A program made the translations under genes and the position numbers. Below are positions 9,165 to 17,745 of a DNA stretch of 64,000 nt, one piece after another. Numbering within the stretch: position 1 is the stretch's first letter; every line of letters starts with the position of its first letter. The stretch covers positions 930,001-994,000 of the forward strand of contig NZ_JAJLMN010000001.1 in assembly GCF_021730615.1 (NCBI RefSeq), given 5' to 3'. The notes below the pieces were generated by a model, which saw only the letters and a list, made by a program, of their open reading frames with translations, was not told the origin of the DNA and ran no database searches. The DNA comes from Lichenibacterium dinghuense (GTDB lineage: Bacteria; Pseudomonadota; Alphaproteobacteria; Rhizobiales; Beijerinckiaceae).

Positions 9165-9533
9165 ATGGATCGCGACGTGTTGAAGGACGAGCAATGGGAG
9201 CGTATTGCCCTTCTGCTTCCCGGCAAGGTCGGTGATCCGGGGCGATCGGCCAGCAACAATCGTCTGTTCATGGAAGCTATCCTGCACGTCGCACGGACGG
9301 GCGGACCATGGCGAGACTTGCCGGACCGGTTCGGCAACTGGAACTCCAATTTCCAACGTTTCCGCCGGTGGGCCAAGAAGGCGGTCTTCGACCGCGTTTT
9401 CGCCGCTCTGTCGGGCGACCCTGATTTTGAATACGCCATGGTGGATGGCACGATTATCAGGGTCCACCAGCACGGCACTGGCGCAAAAGGGGGACTCAGG
9501 ATCAGGCCATCGGCCGTTCTCGCGGCGGTTTGA
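9165..9533 (+). CDS. IS5-family transposase, OrfA part
   Basis: A 122-residue frame holding the N-terminal DUF4096-type domain of IS5/IS427 transposases (LKDEQWERIALLLPG, then GGPWRDLPDRFGNWN) and the first catalytic Asp in YAMVDGTIIRVHQHGTG. After AKGG the frame leaves the conserved sequence; the conserved continuation (TQDQAIGRSRGGLTTKI) lies in the -1 frame. The likely slip site is the AAAAGGGGG run at 9485-9493. Whether this is programmed frameshifting, as known for the group, or a mutation cannot be told from one copy. Confidence 0.9.
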   Translation: MDRDVLKDEQWERIALLLPGKVGDPGRSASNNRLFMEAILHVARTGGPWRDLPDRFGNWNSNFQRFRRWAKKAVFDRVFAALSGDPDFEYAMVDGTIIRVHQHGTGAKGGLRIRPSAVLAAV

Positions 9534-9916
9534 CCACCAAGATCCTCGCCCTGGTGGACGCGCTCGGCAATTTGGTGCGCTTTGTGCTGCTGCCGGGGCA
9601 CCGCCACGACGTCAAGGGCGTCAAGGATCTGATCGCCGACGTGCCCTTCAAGATGCTTCTGGCCGATAAGGCCTTCGACGTCGATTGGCTTCGGGAAAAT
9701 CTTGAAGGCAGAGGCGTTGCCGCGGTGATCCCGCCCAAAGCCAATCGCAAGCGGCACATCCCCTGCGATTTTGCCGCCTACAAATGGCGGCACCTCGTCG
9801 AAAACTTCTTCTGTTCGCTGAAAGCCTTCCGCCGCATCGGCACGCGTTACGACAAGACTGACACGAGCTTCAGCGCTATGATCTACGCGGCAAGCATCGT
9901 TCTCGCCCTGCGCTGA
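9530..9916 (+). CDS. IS5-family transposase, OrfB part (catalytic C-terminus)
   Basis: The -1 frame relative to OrfA, open from the slip run at 9485 onward, carries the rest of the catalytic core. The second Asp is in MLLADKAFDVDWLR and the Glu is in HLVENFFCSLKAFRRIGTRYDK, so the DDE triad is complete across the two frames. It is probably made as an OrfAB fusion by frameshifting; the TTG at 9530 is merely the first start-like codon and has no clear ribosome binding site. The stop TGA (9914-9916) lies inside the right terminal repeat. Confidence 0.88.
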   Translation: MTTKILALVDALGNLVRFVLLPGHRHDVKGVKDLIADVPFKMLLADKAFDVDWLRENLEGRGVAAVIPPKANRKRHIPCDFAAYKWRHLVENFFCSLKAFRRIGTRYDKTDTSFSAMIYAASIVLALR

Positions 9917-10951
9917 ATGTCAAAACGCCCTAGCACAACCGCGCCCGCTCGTCCCTTATTACCGGCCCGCGACGCCCGCGGCCGGTTCGTCAAATCGGCA
10001 ACGGTTGCCGATTTCGCCGCGCCCGAGCCCCGCGCCGAACTGCCGCCTGAGCCCTTATTAACGGCTGGCGGCTTGGTCACGATCAGGGCCGACCTCGACG
10101 CCATGCTCGGGCGCTTCGATCGGCTCGACGTCGATCCGCCGGAGGACGTAGAGCCTGAGGCCGCCCGTGCGCTGGCCCGCCTTGGCCGTGAACTGTCTCT
10201 GCGCCGCGCGCTGGAGGAAGCTGCGGACCACGCCGCGGCGATGCTGCCCGCGCTCGGCCTGCAGAGGCTCGTGGGGCCGGACTTCTCGCCTCTGGACACG
10301 GCGATTATCGGGGAATCGCTCGATAACGCCATAAACCTGCTCGACGCCCTCGACGCCGACCCAGACCTCGAACCCTGGCTCGGCTATCACACGCCCGGCC
10401 TGCCCATGGACGCCGAGGCCGAGCCGGAGCACGACGAAGACGACGCCATCTCGGAGCCGTCCCTCGCAAGCCCTGAGCGCCATCCGACCCTGCCGTGGTC
10501 CGGCAACTCGCGCCGGCATTATGTCACGCGCGATCGGCAGGACACCCAGGCCCGGTGGGCGGACGGCGGCCGGCAGGACATCGAAGGCTGCATCACCGAT
10601 GAGCCGCACGACGGCGACGGCGAGGACCTTGAGGCGGAGCCGGCCGAGGACTCCCTCGGCTCTCCGGTCGGCGACGGGGACCAGCGCCATTGGGCCCAGG
10701 GCTACGATGGCGAGCGGGAGGCGGACCCGTGCGACGGACCCGGCCTCGTGCTGACCGCGGCACAGTGCCAAGCCGCGTGGGAGCGAAAACCGGCGCTGCA
10801 CGCGCTGACGAGGCAGGCGCGGGTGCTGCGATCGGGGTCGACGATGCGCCGCGACCCCGATGCCGTGACGCCGATCGGGCCCGGCATGGTGCTGTGGCAG
10901 CCGCTCGTCACCCGCAACGGCGTGCCGGTGGTCGGGGTGACGGCCGGATGA
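9917..10951 (+). CDS. Acidic hypothetical protein, N-terminus rewritten by the IS end
   Basis: A 344-residue soluble protein of unknown function. Its ATG lies in the right terminal repeat of the IS, so the first four to five codons are IS-derived; ignoring the IS, the frame continues upstream to GTG codons at 9057/9060 just after an in-frame TAG, which may be the original start. Features seen: a basic start (LLPARDARGRFVKSATVADF), a helical middle (about 60-150), NLLDALDADPDLEPWLGY, and a strongly acidic Asp/Glu-rich stretch near 155-280. The DADPDLEPWLG pattern resembles phage- or island-borne hypothetical proteins of rhizobia, from memory only. It overlaps the next small gene by ATGA. Confidence 0.65.
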   Translation: MSKRPSTTAPARPLLPARDARGRFVKSATVADFAAPEPRAELPPEPLLTAGGLVTIRADLDAMLGRFDRLDVDPPEDVEPEAARALARLGRELSLRRALEEAADHAAAMLPALGLQRLVGPDFSPLDTAIIGESLDNAINLLDALDADPDLEPWLGYHTPGLPMDAEAEPEHDEDDAISEPSLASPERHPTLPWSGNSRRHYVTRDRQDTQARWADGGRQDIEGCITDEPHDGDGEDLEAEPAEDSLGSPVGDGDQRHWAQGYDGEREADPCDGPGLVLTAAQCQAAWERKPALHALTRQARVLRSGSTMRRDPDAVTPIGPGMVLWQPLVTRNGVPVVGVTAG

Positions 10952-11079
10952 CCCGCGCCCTCGTCCTCCTGGCCTACGCCTACCGCCTCCGGCGCGCCCT
11001 GCGGCTGCTGGCGCGCGGCCGACACGCCGAGGCCCGGCGCGTGCTCAATGCGCTCGATCGAGAGCACCGCATCCCGTGA
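10948..11079 (+). CDS. Small basic hypothetical protein, 43 aa
   Basis: Starts at an ATGA overlap with the preceding gene, which suggests translational coupling. The product is short, helical and very rich in Arg/Leu/Ala (for example YRLRRALRLLARGRHAEARR), with a single amphipathic or membrane-associating helix. No family is recognised. A perfect hairpin follows the stop within 10 bp, consistent with a transcription unit ending here. Confidence 0.5.
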   Translation: MTRALVLLAYAYRLRRALRLLARGRHAEARRVLNALDREHRIP

Positions 11080-11085
11080 CGCCAC

Positions 11086-11113
11086 GGCCCGTCCGCACGA
11101 TCGCGGACGGGCC
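11086..11113 (+). terminator. Hairpin terminator candidate after the 43-aa gene
   Basis: GGCCCGTCCGC (11086-11096) and GCGGACGGGCC (11103-11113) form a perfect 11-bp stem with a 6-nt loop, 7 bp after the stop of the small gene. There is no T-run, common for GC-rich genomes, so intrinsic termination is likely but unproven. Confidence 0.6.
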
Positions 11114-11120
11114 CGTATCA

Positions 11121-11237
11121 GTCGTTACCCTGCCCCGTTACCCCGACCTGTCCGCACCCTTCGCGGGCGAGTTCACGATGCCGTGACCGACCACACACCG
11201 AGACGACTTTCGCCCGTCGTTACCCGCAGTGTTACCC
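11121..11237. repeat. Duplicated GTTACCC repeat module next to tRNA-Lys
   Basis: GTTACCC occurs four times, at 11124, 11137, 11219 and 11231. Both pairs have the form GTCGTTACCC, 5 or 6 bases, GTTACCC (11121-11143 and 11216-11237). The region 11080-11305 contains no convincing gene. The arrangement resembles iterons or recombinase arm sites and lies beside the 3' end of a tRNA gene, a common integration point. Confidence 0.5.
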
Positions 11238-11305
11238 GAGAGGCTGGAGATGGCTGAGCGCCCCACCCCGAAGAGAGCTAAACCACTGTCGCCGTTGACG
11301 ACAAG

Positions 11306-11381
11306 TGGTGAGCGCGCCGGGGCTCGAACCCGGGACATCCTGATTAAAAGTCAGGCGCTCTACCGACTGAGCTACGCGCTC
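11306..11381 (-). tRNA. tRNA-Lys (anticodon TTT)
   Basis: The minus strand folds as a full cloverleaf of 76 nt including an encoded CCA. Acceptor arms are GAGCGCG and CGCGCTC, the D-arm is AGCTCAGTCGGTAGAGC, the anticodon loop is CTTTTAA with TTT at 11346-11348, and the T-arm has GGGTTCGAGCCCC. The 3' end faces the accessory patch and the IS, so the patch occupies the usual side for tRNA-targeted integration. Confidence 0.97.
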
Positions 11382-11546
11382 CCGCGGGGCGGGACACATC
11401 GGGTAAAGCCTCGGCTCCGGCAGGTCAAGGCGCACCGCGCGCCCCGCGCCGCGGCGCCGCACCGGATCGTCGCTTCAACTCCGCGTCATTCCCCTCGCCG
11501 CGCGGCGCCGGCGCCATAGAACGGTAGGGTCAGCCCGGAGTGTGCC

Positions 11547-11969
11547 ATGCGCCACCGTCTCGCCCCCGCCCTGCTCGCCGCCGCCCTGCTCGCCTCCACC
11601 GCTTCCTCGCGCGCCGCGGAGGCCGGCGCGGATCCCGACATCCAGTCGACCATCACGGCGCAGATCGACGCCTTCGGCGAGGGGGATGCGGCGCGGGCGG
11701 AGAGCTTCGCGTCCCCCGGCATCAAGTCGATGTTCCCGGACGCCTCGGCGTTCTACGGCATGGTCAAGCAGAGCTACGGCGCGCTGGTCCATCCCCGCTC
11801 CACCTATTTCGAGCCGACCGTCACGGCCGAGGGCGGGGCGGTGCAGCACGTCACAGTGGTCGACTCGGACGGGGTGGTGTGGACCGCAGTCTATTCGCTG
11901 GAGAAGGTCGACGGCCGTTGGGCCATCTCGGGCTGCGTGCTGGTTAAGTCCAAGGAGACGACAGCCTGA
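11547..11969 (+). CDS. DUF4864-type small secreted protein
   Basis: A 140-residue protein with a signal peptide (MRHRLAPALLAAALLASTASSRAA, predicted cleavage near residue 24). The mature part has a nuclear-transport-factor-2-like alpha+beta pattern: an N-terminal helix IQSTITAQIDAFGEGDAARAE, SPGIKSMFPDASAFYGMV, and ending in VDGRWAISGCVLV. This layout fits DUF4864, widespread in alphaproteobacteria with no assigned role. The ATG has GGAG 6 bp upstream. Confidence 0.8.
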   Translation: MRHRLAPALLAAALLASTASSRAAEAGADPDIQSTITAQIDAFGEGDAARAESFASPGIKSMFPDASAFYGMVKQSYGALVHPRSTYFEPTVTAEGGAVQHVTVVDSDGVVWTAVYSLEKVDGRWAISGCVLVKSKETTA

Positions 11970-12011
11970 CGGGACGCCGCGGCCCCCGCAGAGGGCCAGA
12001 ATGAGCCGGGG

Positions 12012-12248
12012 TCACAGGTAGGCGAACATCGCCAGGATCGCCGCGAACACCAGGGCCGACAGGCCGGTGGTCCACAGCGCCTTCACGGCGAGGCGCGGCA
12101 GCATCGGCGCGCCGGGGTCGGTGCCCGGCACGACCTCGCGCGACTCCTCCTGCGAGCGCACCCCGAAGGGCAGAACCGCGAAGAGCACGATCCACCACGT
12201 GGTGAAGTAGATCGCCACCGCCATCGGCACGGGGATCGGGAGGGTCAC
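12012..12248 (-). CDS. DUF1467 family membrane protein
   Basis: A 78-residue protein with two transmembrane helices: MAVAIYFTTWWIVLFAVLPFG near the start and ALWTTGLSALVFAAILAMFAYL at the end, joined by a short loop (RSQEESREVVPGTDPGAPMLPRL). The WWIVLFAVLPFGVRSQ signature is that of DUF1467, an uncharacterised alphaproteobacterial inner-membrane family. The GTG at 12248 is preferred, giving TLPIPVPMAVAIYF; an ATG at 12287 would overlap rnj by 11 bp. It is the last gene of the nuo-birA-rnj series. Confidence 0.85.
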   Translation of the reverse strand: MTLPIPVPMAVAIYFTTWWIVLFAVLPFGVRSQEESREVVPGTDPGAPMLPRLAVKALWTTGLSALVFAAILAMFAYL

Positions 12249-12276
12249 CGCCCTGCCCCGCGCCGACGGACCATCG

Positions 12277-13944
12277 TCAGGCCTCAACGATCAGCACGTG
12301 GACCAGGGGCTTCTTGCCCCAGGCATGGCCGACCGCGCCCCGGACCGAGCGCTCGATGGCGTTGGCGGCGGCGTCCGGGTCGCGGCGCTTGCCGCGGCCG
12401 AGGTTGTCGATCGTGTTGAAGATCGCCTCGTCGACCACGACGTCCATGCCTTTGCCGTCGCGGGTGCGCGGGGGCAGGCCGCTCATCAGCACGTCCGGGT
12501 CGCCCTGCACCTCGCCGCGGCTGTTGAAGCACACCGCGATCGAGATCACGCCCGCGAAGGCGAGCTTGGTGCGCGCCGCGATGGCGGGGTCGTTGGCCGC
12601 CACCACCACGTGGCCGTCCTTGGCGAGCTGCCCGTGGCGCACCTCGTCCACGATGGCGGGCTTGCCGGGCGCCAGCAGCACCATGTCGCCGTTGCGCGCC
12701 GTCACGACGTCGTGGACGCCGAGCGAGCGGGCGAAGGCGGCGTGCTCGGCGAGGTGCAGCGGCTCGCCGTGGGCCGGCACCGCCACCTTGGGCCGGACCC
12801 AGCTGTAGAACTTCGCGACCTCCGTGCGGCGCGGGTGGCCGGACACGTGGACGAGATGCGTGCGGTCGGTGATGACCTCGACGCCCTGCGCGACAAGGCC
12901 GTTGATGATCTTGCCGACCTCGCGCTCGTTGCCCGGAATGGTGCGCGAGGAGAAGATCACGCGGTCGCCCGGCGCCAGGCGCACGTCGCCGTAGTCGTCC
13001 TGCGCCATGCGGGCCAGCGCGGCGCGGGGCTCGCCCTGGCTGCCGGTGGCGAGCAGCACGGTGTTCTTGCGGTCGAGCTGGGAATAGCGCTCGGTCGAGA
13101 AGAAGGGCGGCACGCCGTCGAGGTAGCCGCACTCGCGCGCGACCCCGATCGTGCGCTCCATGGCGCGGCCGCCGATGATGACGCTGCGCCCCGTCGCCTG
13201 CGCGGCATCCGCCACGGCGCGGAGCCGGCTGACGTTGGACGCGAAGGTGGTGACGACCACGCGGCCCGGCGCGTCGGCGATGAGCTGGTGGAGGTTCTCG
13301 GCCACCTCCTTCTCGGAGGGGCTCTCGCCGTCGCGCAGGATGTTGGTGGAGTCGCAGACCAGCGCCAGCACGCCCTCGTCGCCGATGGCGGTCAGGCGCT
13401 CGGCGTCGGTCGGCGGACCCATGGTCGGCGTCGGGTCGATCTTCCAGTCGCCCGAATGCACAACGGTGCCGAGCGGCGTGCGGATCGCAAGCGCGCAGGA
13501 TTCGGGGATCGAATGCGCGACCGGCACGAACTCGACCTCGAAGGGGCCGAGCTTCAGGCGCCCGCCGATCTGCACGGTCTCGACCTCGAGCTTCGACAGG
13601 CTCATGTCGCTGGCGTGCTTGGCGTTGAGCAGGCCCGCCGCGAACTTCGTCGCGAAGACGCGGCAGCCGAGGCGGGGCCACTGGTCCGCCACGGCGCCGA
13701 TGTGGTCCTCGTGCGCGTGGGTGATGACGAGGCCCAGAAGGTCCTTGCGGATCGACTCCACGAAGCTGAGGTCCGGCAGCAGCAGGTCGATGCCGGGCAG
13801 GTCGGGGCCCGCGAAGGAGAGCCCCAGGTCCACCATGATGTATTTACGCTTCCCCGGCGCCCCGAAGCCGTAGAGCGCGGCGTTCATGCCGATCTCGCCG
13901 AGGCCCCCGAGCGCGCAGAAGACCAGTTCTTCGCCGCCGTCCAT
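12277..13944 (-). CDS. rnj: Ribonuclease J
   Basis: A metallo-beta-lactamase/beta-CASP nuclease of 555 residues that acts in rRNA and mRNA 5' maturation. The metal-binding motif THAHEDHIGA gives His76, His78, Asp80 and His81. Further motifs are the SIPESCALAIRTPLGTVVHSGDWKIDPTP region (in pieces), ATGSQGEPRAALARMA, and the beta-CASP HVSGHPRR and VPAHGEP motifs that complete the active site. The C-terminal dimerisation domain follows from about residue 440. The gene lies 3 bp after birA on the same strand, as in many alphaproteobacteria. Confidence 0.97.
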   Translation of the reverse strand: MDGGEELVFCALGGLGEIGMNAALYGFGAPGKRKYIMVDLGLSFAGPDLPGIDLLLPDLSFVESIRKDLLGLVITHAHEDHIGAVADQWPRLGCRVFATKFAAGLLNAKHASDMSLSKLEVETVQIGGRLKLGPFEVEFVPVAHSIPESCALAIRTPLGTVVHSGDWKIDPTPTMGPPTDAERLTAIGDEGVLALVCDSTNILRDGESPSEKEVAENLHQLIADAPGRVVVTTFASNVSRLRAVADAAQATGRSVIIGGRAMERTIGVARECGYLDGVPPFFSTERYSQLDRKNTVLLATGSQGEPRAALARMAQDDYGDVRLAPGDRVIFSSRTIPGNEREVGKIINGLVAQGVEVITDRTHLVHVSGHPRRTEVAKFYSWVRPKVAVPAHGEPLHLAEHAAFARSLGVHDVVTARNGDMVLLAPGKPAIVDEVRHGQLAKDGHVVVAANDPAIAARTKLAFAGVISIAVCFNSRGEVQGDPDVLMSGLPPRTRDGKGMDVVVDEAIFNTIDNLGRGKRRDPDAAANAIERSVRGAVGHAWGKKPLVHVLIVEA

Positions 13945-13947
13945 CCT

Positions 13948-14766
13948 TCACTCTTTCGTCATAACGACGCCGCGGCAGACCCAAGGGTCCGCCAGAACGA
14001 CATCGCCCGCTTCCACGGTCACACAACCCGAACCCGTCTCGAGAATCAGCCTGCCGTCGTCGTCGACGGTCTTGAACGTCCCTGTATACGCGGCGTCCGG
14101 CCGCGCCACCGCGAGCGGGGTGCCCGGCGGGAGCGCGTGGTCGAGCCACGCCCGGCGGATGCCGGCGAAATTCCGGCCCCGGTCCCACAGGTCCAGGGCG
14201 TCGACGACCGAGGCCGACAGCGCCGCGAAGAGCGCGTCGCGCGTGCCGGCCGGCCCGGCCAGGAGGCCGAGGTCCGTCGTCGGGTAATCTAGGTGTGTCG
14301 GGTGCGACGCGCAATTGACCCCGAAGCCGAGCACGGCCGAAAAGCCCGACGATTGGGAGCCGCCCTCGGGCGCGCGCGGGCTCATCGCGCCCTCCACGAG
14401 CAGGCCGGCCAGCTTGGCGCCGCCGCAGAGCACGTCGTTGGGCCACTTCAGCGCGATGCCGCGGCCCTCGCCGGCGATCGAAAGCAGCGCCCGCACGACC
14501 GCGACGCCGGCCACGAAGGAGAGCTGCGGGGCGAGCCGCTGCGGGCACGGGTCGACGAGGAGCAGGGAGGCGTGGTGGTTGCCGGCCGGCGAGTCCCAGC
14601 GCCGGCCGACGCGGCCGCGGCCGGCCGTCTGCCGGTCGGCCAGGATCCACAGCCGGCCGGGGTCGCCGGCGCGGCCGAGCGCCAACGCCTCCTCGTTGGT
14701 GGAGCCGACGCTGGCGTGGTGGTGGAGGCGGTATCCTCGCGCGCGCGCGGCCGCGTGCAGCAGCAC
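13948..14766 (-). CDS. birA: Biotin--[acetyl-CoA-carboxylase] ligase BirA
   Basis: Attaches biotin to the biotin carboxyl carrier protein. The 272-residue protein carries the catalytic and C-terminal SH3-like domains but no N-terminal DNA-binding domain, so it is a ligase only and not a repressor. Motifs: ASVGSTNEEAL, the biotinoyl-AMP loop TAGRGRVGRRWDSPAGNH, LKWPNDVLCGGAKLAGLL and VLGFGVNC. GTG 14766 begins just after the nuoN stop (6 bp); no better start exists in the frame. Placement after nuoN is a known alphaproteobacterial arrangement. Confidence 0.95.
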   Translation of the reverse strand: MLLHAAARARGYRLHHHASVGSTNEEALALGRAGDPGRLWILADRQTAGRGRVGRRWDSPAGNHHASLLLVDPCPQRLAPQLSFVAGVAVVRALLSIAGEGRGIALKWPNDVLCGGAKLAGLLVEGAMSPRAPEGGSQSSGFSAVLGFGVNCASHPTHLDYPTTDLGLLAGPAGTRDALFAALSASVVDALDLWDRGRNFAGIRRAWLDHALPPGTPLAVARPDAAYTGTFKTVDDDGRLILETGSGCVTVEAGDVVLADPWVCRGVVMTKE

Positions 14767-14771
14767 GTGGC

Positions 14772-16205
14772 TCAGAACAGCGAGTGCGCGGCCGCGGTGG
14801 CGGCGCCGACGACCGGAGCCGGATAGACCCAGAAGAACAGCATCACCAGGCCCGAGATCGCCAGAACGGCCCGCACGGCGCCGCCCTGCCGGTCGAAGGG
14901 CTCGGCCGAGGGGTCGAAGTACATCATCTTGACGATGCGCAGGTAGTAGAAGGCGGCCACGACCGAGGCCAGCACGCCCACCACGGCCAGCGTGTAGAGG
15001 TTCGCCTGGATGGCGGCCTGGAACACGTAGAACTTGGCGAAGAAGCCCGCGAGCGGCGGCACGCCGGCCAGCGAGAACATGATCATGGCGAGGAAGAAGG
15101 CCATGACCGGGTTGGTCTGGCCGAGGCCCGACAGGTCCGCGACGGTCTCGATGGCACGGCCGTTGCGCTGCATCGACAGCATGGCGGCGAAGACGCCCAG
15201 CGTCATGACGAGGTAGGCGGCCATGTAGATCAGCACGCCGTAGACGCCCTGCTCCGTGCCGGCGGCGAGGCCGGTCAGCGCGAAGCCCATGTTGCCGATG
15301 GCCGAATAGGCCATCAGCCGCTTGAAGTTCGTCTGGCCGATGGCCGCGAAAGAGCCGAGCAGCATGGAGCAGATCGAGATGAAGATGATGATCTGCTGCC
15401 ATTCGAGCTGGATGCCCGGGAAGGCCGTGATGATGACGCGCACCGCGATGGCCACGGCGGCCATCTTGGGCGCCGTGGCGAAGAAGGCCGTCACGGGGGT
15501 GGGCGCGCCCTCGTAGACGTCCGGCGTCCACATGTGGAACGGTACGGTCGACATCTTGAAGGCGAGGCCGGCCGACAGGAACACGAGGCCGAAGACGACG
15601 CCGATGCCCTGGTGGCCGACGAGCGCCGAGGCGATGCCGCGGAACGCCACCGTGCCGGCGAAGCCGTAGATCAGCGAGCAGCCGTAGAGCAGCAGGCCGG
15701 ACGACAGGGCGCCCAGCACGAAATATTTCAGGCCCGCCTCGGAGGCGCGCACGTCGTCGCGGTGGAAGGCCGCGATGACGTAGAGCGCGAGGCTCATCAT
15801 CTCGAAGCCGAGGTAGAGGGTGATGAGGTTGCCGGCCGAGATCAGCACCAGCATGCCCATGGTGGACAGCAGGATGAGGATCGGGAACTCGAACTTGTGG
15901 ATGCCTTCCCGCCGCAGAAAGGGGACTGCCATGACCAGCGTGCCGAGCGAGCCGATCAGCGCCAGCGCCGACATGAAGCGCCCGAAGTTGTCCTGCACGA
16001 CGGCACCGTCGTAGCCGAGGAGCGTGTCGCCGTGGTGGGCGAAGCAGATGCCGAGCAGCGCGAAGGCGATGACGGCGATCGACAGCCCGGTGACCAGGGC
16101 CGCGGACTTCTCGCCCCGGAAGGCGCCGACCATCAGGAGCGCGAGCGCCCCCGCCCCGAGGATGACCTCGGGGAGGATCAGCGAGATGGAATAATCGACC
16201 GGCAT
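14772..16205 (-). CDS. nuoN: NADH-quinone oxidoreductase subunit N
   Basis: Antiporter-like proton-pumping subunit of complex I, 477 residues with about 14 transmembrane helices. It shows the conserved helix with GLKYFVLGALSSGLLLYGCSLIYG, PFHMWTPDVYEGAPTPVTAF (lateral half-channel region) and FKRLMAYSAIGNMGFAL. ATG 16205 starts 16 bp after the nuoM stop. The protein is complete and unremarkable for the family. Confidence 0.97.
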   Translation of the reverse strand: MPVDYSISLILPEVILGAGALALLMVGAFRGEKSAALVTGLSIAVIAFALLGICFAHHGDTLLGYDGAVVQDNFGRFMSALALIGSLGTLVMAVPFLRREGIHKFEFPILILLSTMGMLVLISAGNLITLYLGFEMMSLALYVIAAFHRDDVRASEAGLKYFVLGALSSGLLLYGCSLIYGFAGTVAFRGIASALVGHQGIGVVFGLVFLSAGLAFKMSTVPFHMWTPDVYEGAPTPVTAFFATAPKMAAVAIAVRVIITAFPGIQLEWQQIIIFISICSMLLGSFAAIGQTNFKRLMAYSAIGNMGFALTGLAAGTEQGVYGVLIYMAAYLVMTLGVFAAMLSMQRNGRAIETVADLSGLGQTNPVMAFFLAMIMFSLAGVPPLAGFFAKFYVFQAAIQANLYTLAVVGVLASVVAAFYYLRIVKMMYFDPSAEPFDRQGGAVRAVLAISGLVMLFFWVYPAPVVGAATAAAHSLF

Positions 16206-16221
16206 GGTCCCGCTTCCTCGA

Positions 16222-17745
16222 TCAGGGCGTCGCGGCCGCGGAGGCGGCCTTGAGGGGCGCGGCGTGGGGCGCCGCGGCCGTGATGGTCTTCATCATGCCG
16301 TCCACGGTCGCCTGCGAGGCGTCGAGGATCGGCTGGGGGTGGACGCCGTAGTAGAGCGTCAGGATCACGAGCGGCGCCAGGATCGCGACCTCGCGGGCGT
16401 TGAGGTCGAGGATGGAGCGCAGGCTCGCCTTCTCGAGCTTCCCGAACACCACGCGGCGGTACAGGTAGAGCGCGTAGGCGGCCGACAGGATGGTGCCGAG
16501 CGTCGCGAGCAGCGCCACCCAGGTGTTGGCCTGGAAGGCCCCCAGCATGGTCAGGAACTCGCCGACGAAGCCGGATGTGCCGGGCAGGCCGATGTTGGCC
16601 ATGGTGAAGAACAGCATCACCACCGCGTATTTCGGCATGCGCTCGACCAGGCCGCCGTAGGCCGCGATCTCGCGGGTGTGCATGCGGTCGTAGACCACGC
16701 CCACGCAGAGGAACAGCGCGCCCGACACGAGGCCGTGGCTGATCATCAGGAAGATGGCGCCCTGGATGCCCTGCACGTTGAGGGTGAAGAGCCCCATGGT
16801 CACGAAGCCCATGTGGGCCACCGACGAATAGGCGATGAGCTTCTTCATGTCGGTCTGCACGAGCGCGACGAGCGACGTGTAGACGATGGCGATGACCGAG
16901 AGGGCGAAGACCAGCGGCGCGAAATAGTGCGACGCTTCCGGGAACATGGGCAGCGAGAAGCGGATGAAGCCGTAGCCCCCGAGCTTCAGCAGGATGCCGG
17001 CCAGCACGACGGAGCCCGCGGTGGGCGCCTCGACGTGGGCGTCCGGCAGCCAGGTGTGGACCGGCCACATCGGCATCTTCACCGCGAAGGAGGCGAAGAA
17101 GGCCAGCCACAGCCAGTACTGCATGCCCACGGGGAAGCGGGTGTGCAGCAGCGTCGGGATGTCGGTGGTGCCCGCGTAGCCGTACATCTTCATGATGGCC
17201 AGCAGCATCAGCAGCGAGCCGAGCAGCGTGTAGAGGAAGAACTTCATCGACGCGTAGATGCGCCGCTGGCCGCCCCAGATGCCGATGATGAGGAACATCG
17301 GGATGAGGCTACCTTCGAAGAACAGGTAGAACAGAACCACGTCGAGCGCGGAGAAGATGCCGATGAGGGCCGCCTCCAGCACGAGGAAGCAGATCAGGAA
17401 CTCCTTGACCCGCATGTGGATCGCCCGCCACGCGGAGGCGATGCAGAAGGGCATCAGGAAGGTGGTGAGCAGGAGGAACGGCATGGAGGCGCCGTCGACC
17501 CCGAGCTTGTAGCCGAGGCCGCCGCCGAGCCAGTTGCGGCTCTCCAGCAGCTGGAAGTCCGCGGTGCCGCTGTCGAAGCGGCTCCAGGCCACGAGCGACA
17601 GGACGAAGGTGACCGTGCTGGCGATGAGCGCCGCCCAGCGCGCGTTGTCCAGCGTGGCCTCGTCGTCGCCCTGCAGCACCAGGATGAAGAGCACCCCGAT
17701 GAGCGGGACGGCGATAAGCCCCGACAGGATCCCGAAGCCGAACAT
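16222..17745 (-). CDS. nuoM: NADH-quinone oxidoreductase subunit M
   Basis: Second antiporter-like membrane subunit, 507 residues. Signatures: [21 protein letters not shown], with the conserved Glu of the helix-5 region, [37 protein letters not shown] and [15 protein letters not shown]. Its ATG overlaps the stop of nuoL by one base, so translation is probably coupled. Confidence 0.97.
   Translation of the reverse strand: MFGFGILSGLIAVPLIGVLFILVLQGDDEATLDNARWAALIASTVTFVLSLVAWSRFDSGTADFQLLESRNWLGGGLGYKLGVDGASMPFLLLTTFLMPFCIASAWRAIHMRVKEFLICFLVLEAALIGIFSALDVVLFYLFFEGSLIPMFLIIGIWGGQRRIYASMKFFLYTLLGSLLMLLAIMKMYGYAGTTDIPTLLHTRFPVGMQYWLWLAFFASFAVKMPMWPVHTWLPDAHVEAPTAGSVVLAGILLKLGGYGFIRFSLPMFPEASHYFAPLVFALSVIAIVYTSLVALVQTDMKKLIAYSSVAHMGFVTMGLFTLNVQGIQGAIFLMISHGLVSGALFLCVGVVYDRMHTREIAAYGGLVERMPKYAVVMLFFTMANIGLPGTSGFVGEFLTMLGAFQANTWVALLATLGTILSAAYALYLYRRVVFGKLEKASLRSILDLNAREVAILAPLVILTLYYGVHPQPILDASQATVDGMMKTITAAAPHAAPLKAASAAATP

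Larger units (their letters stand above)
9085..9930 (+). mobile_element. IS5-family (IS427-like) insertion sequence, apparently complete
   Basis: An 846-bp element bounded by inverted repeats. Left end CTAGGGCGCGTTGACATTCAGCG (9082-9104) and the complement of the right end (9911-9933) differ at 2 of 23 positions. A TA dinucleotide flanks both ends (9083-9084 and 9931-9932), giving the target duplication; the uninterrupted target reads GAGCTAGCAC. Two overlapping reading frames encode the DDE transposase. It separates prfA from a short accessory region. Confidence 0.93.

Noticed and set aside
11048-11257. 69-codon plus-strand frame before tRNA-Lys as an integrase remnant
   Set aside because: No Arg/His/Tyr recombinase motif is visible; the sequence is short and covers the repeat array, so it is not called as a gene.
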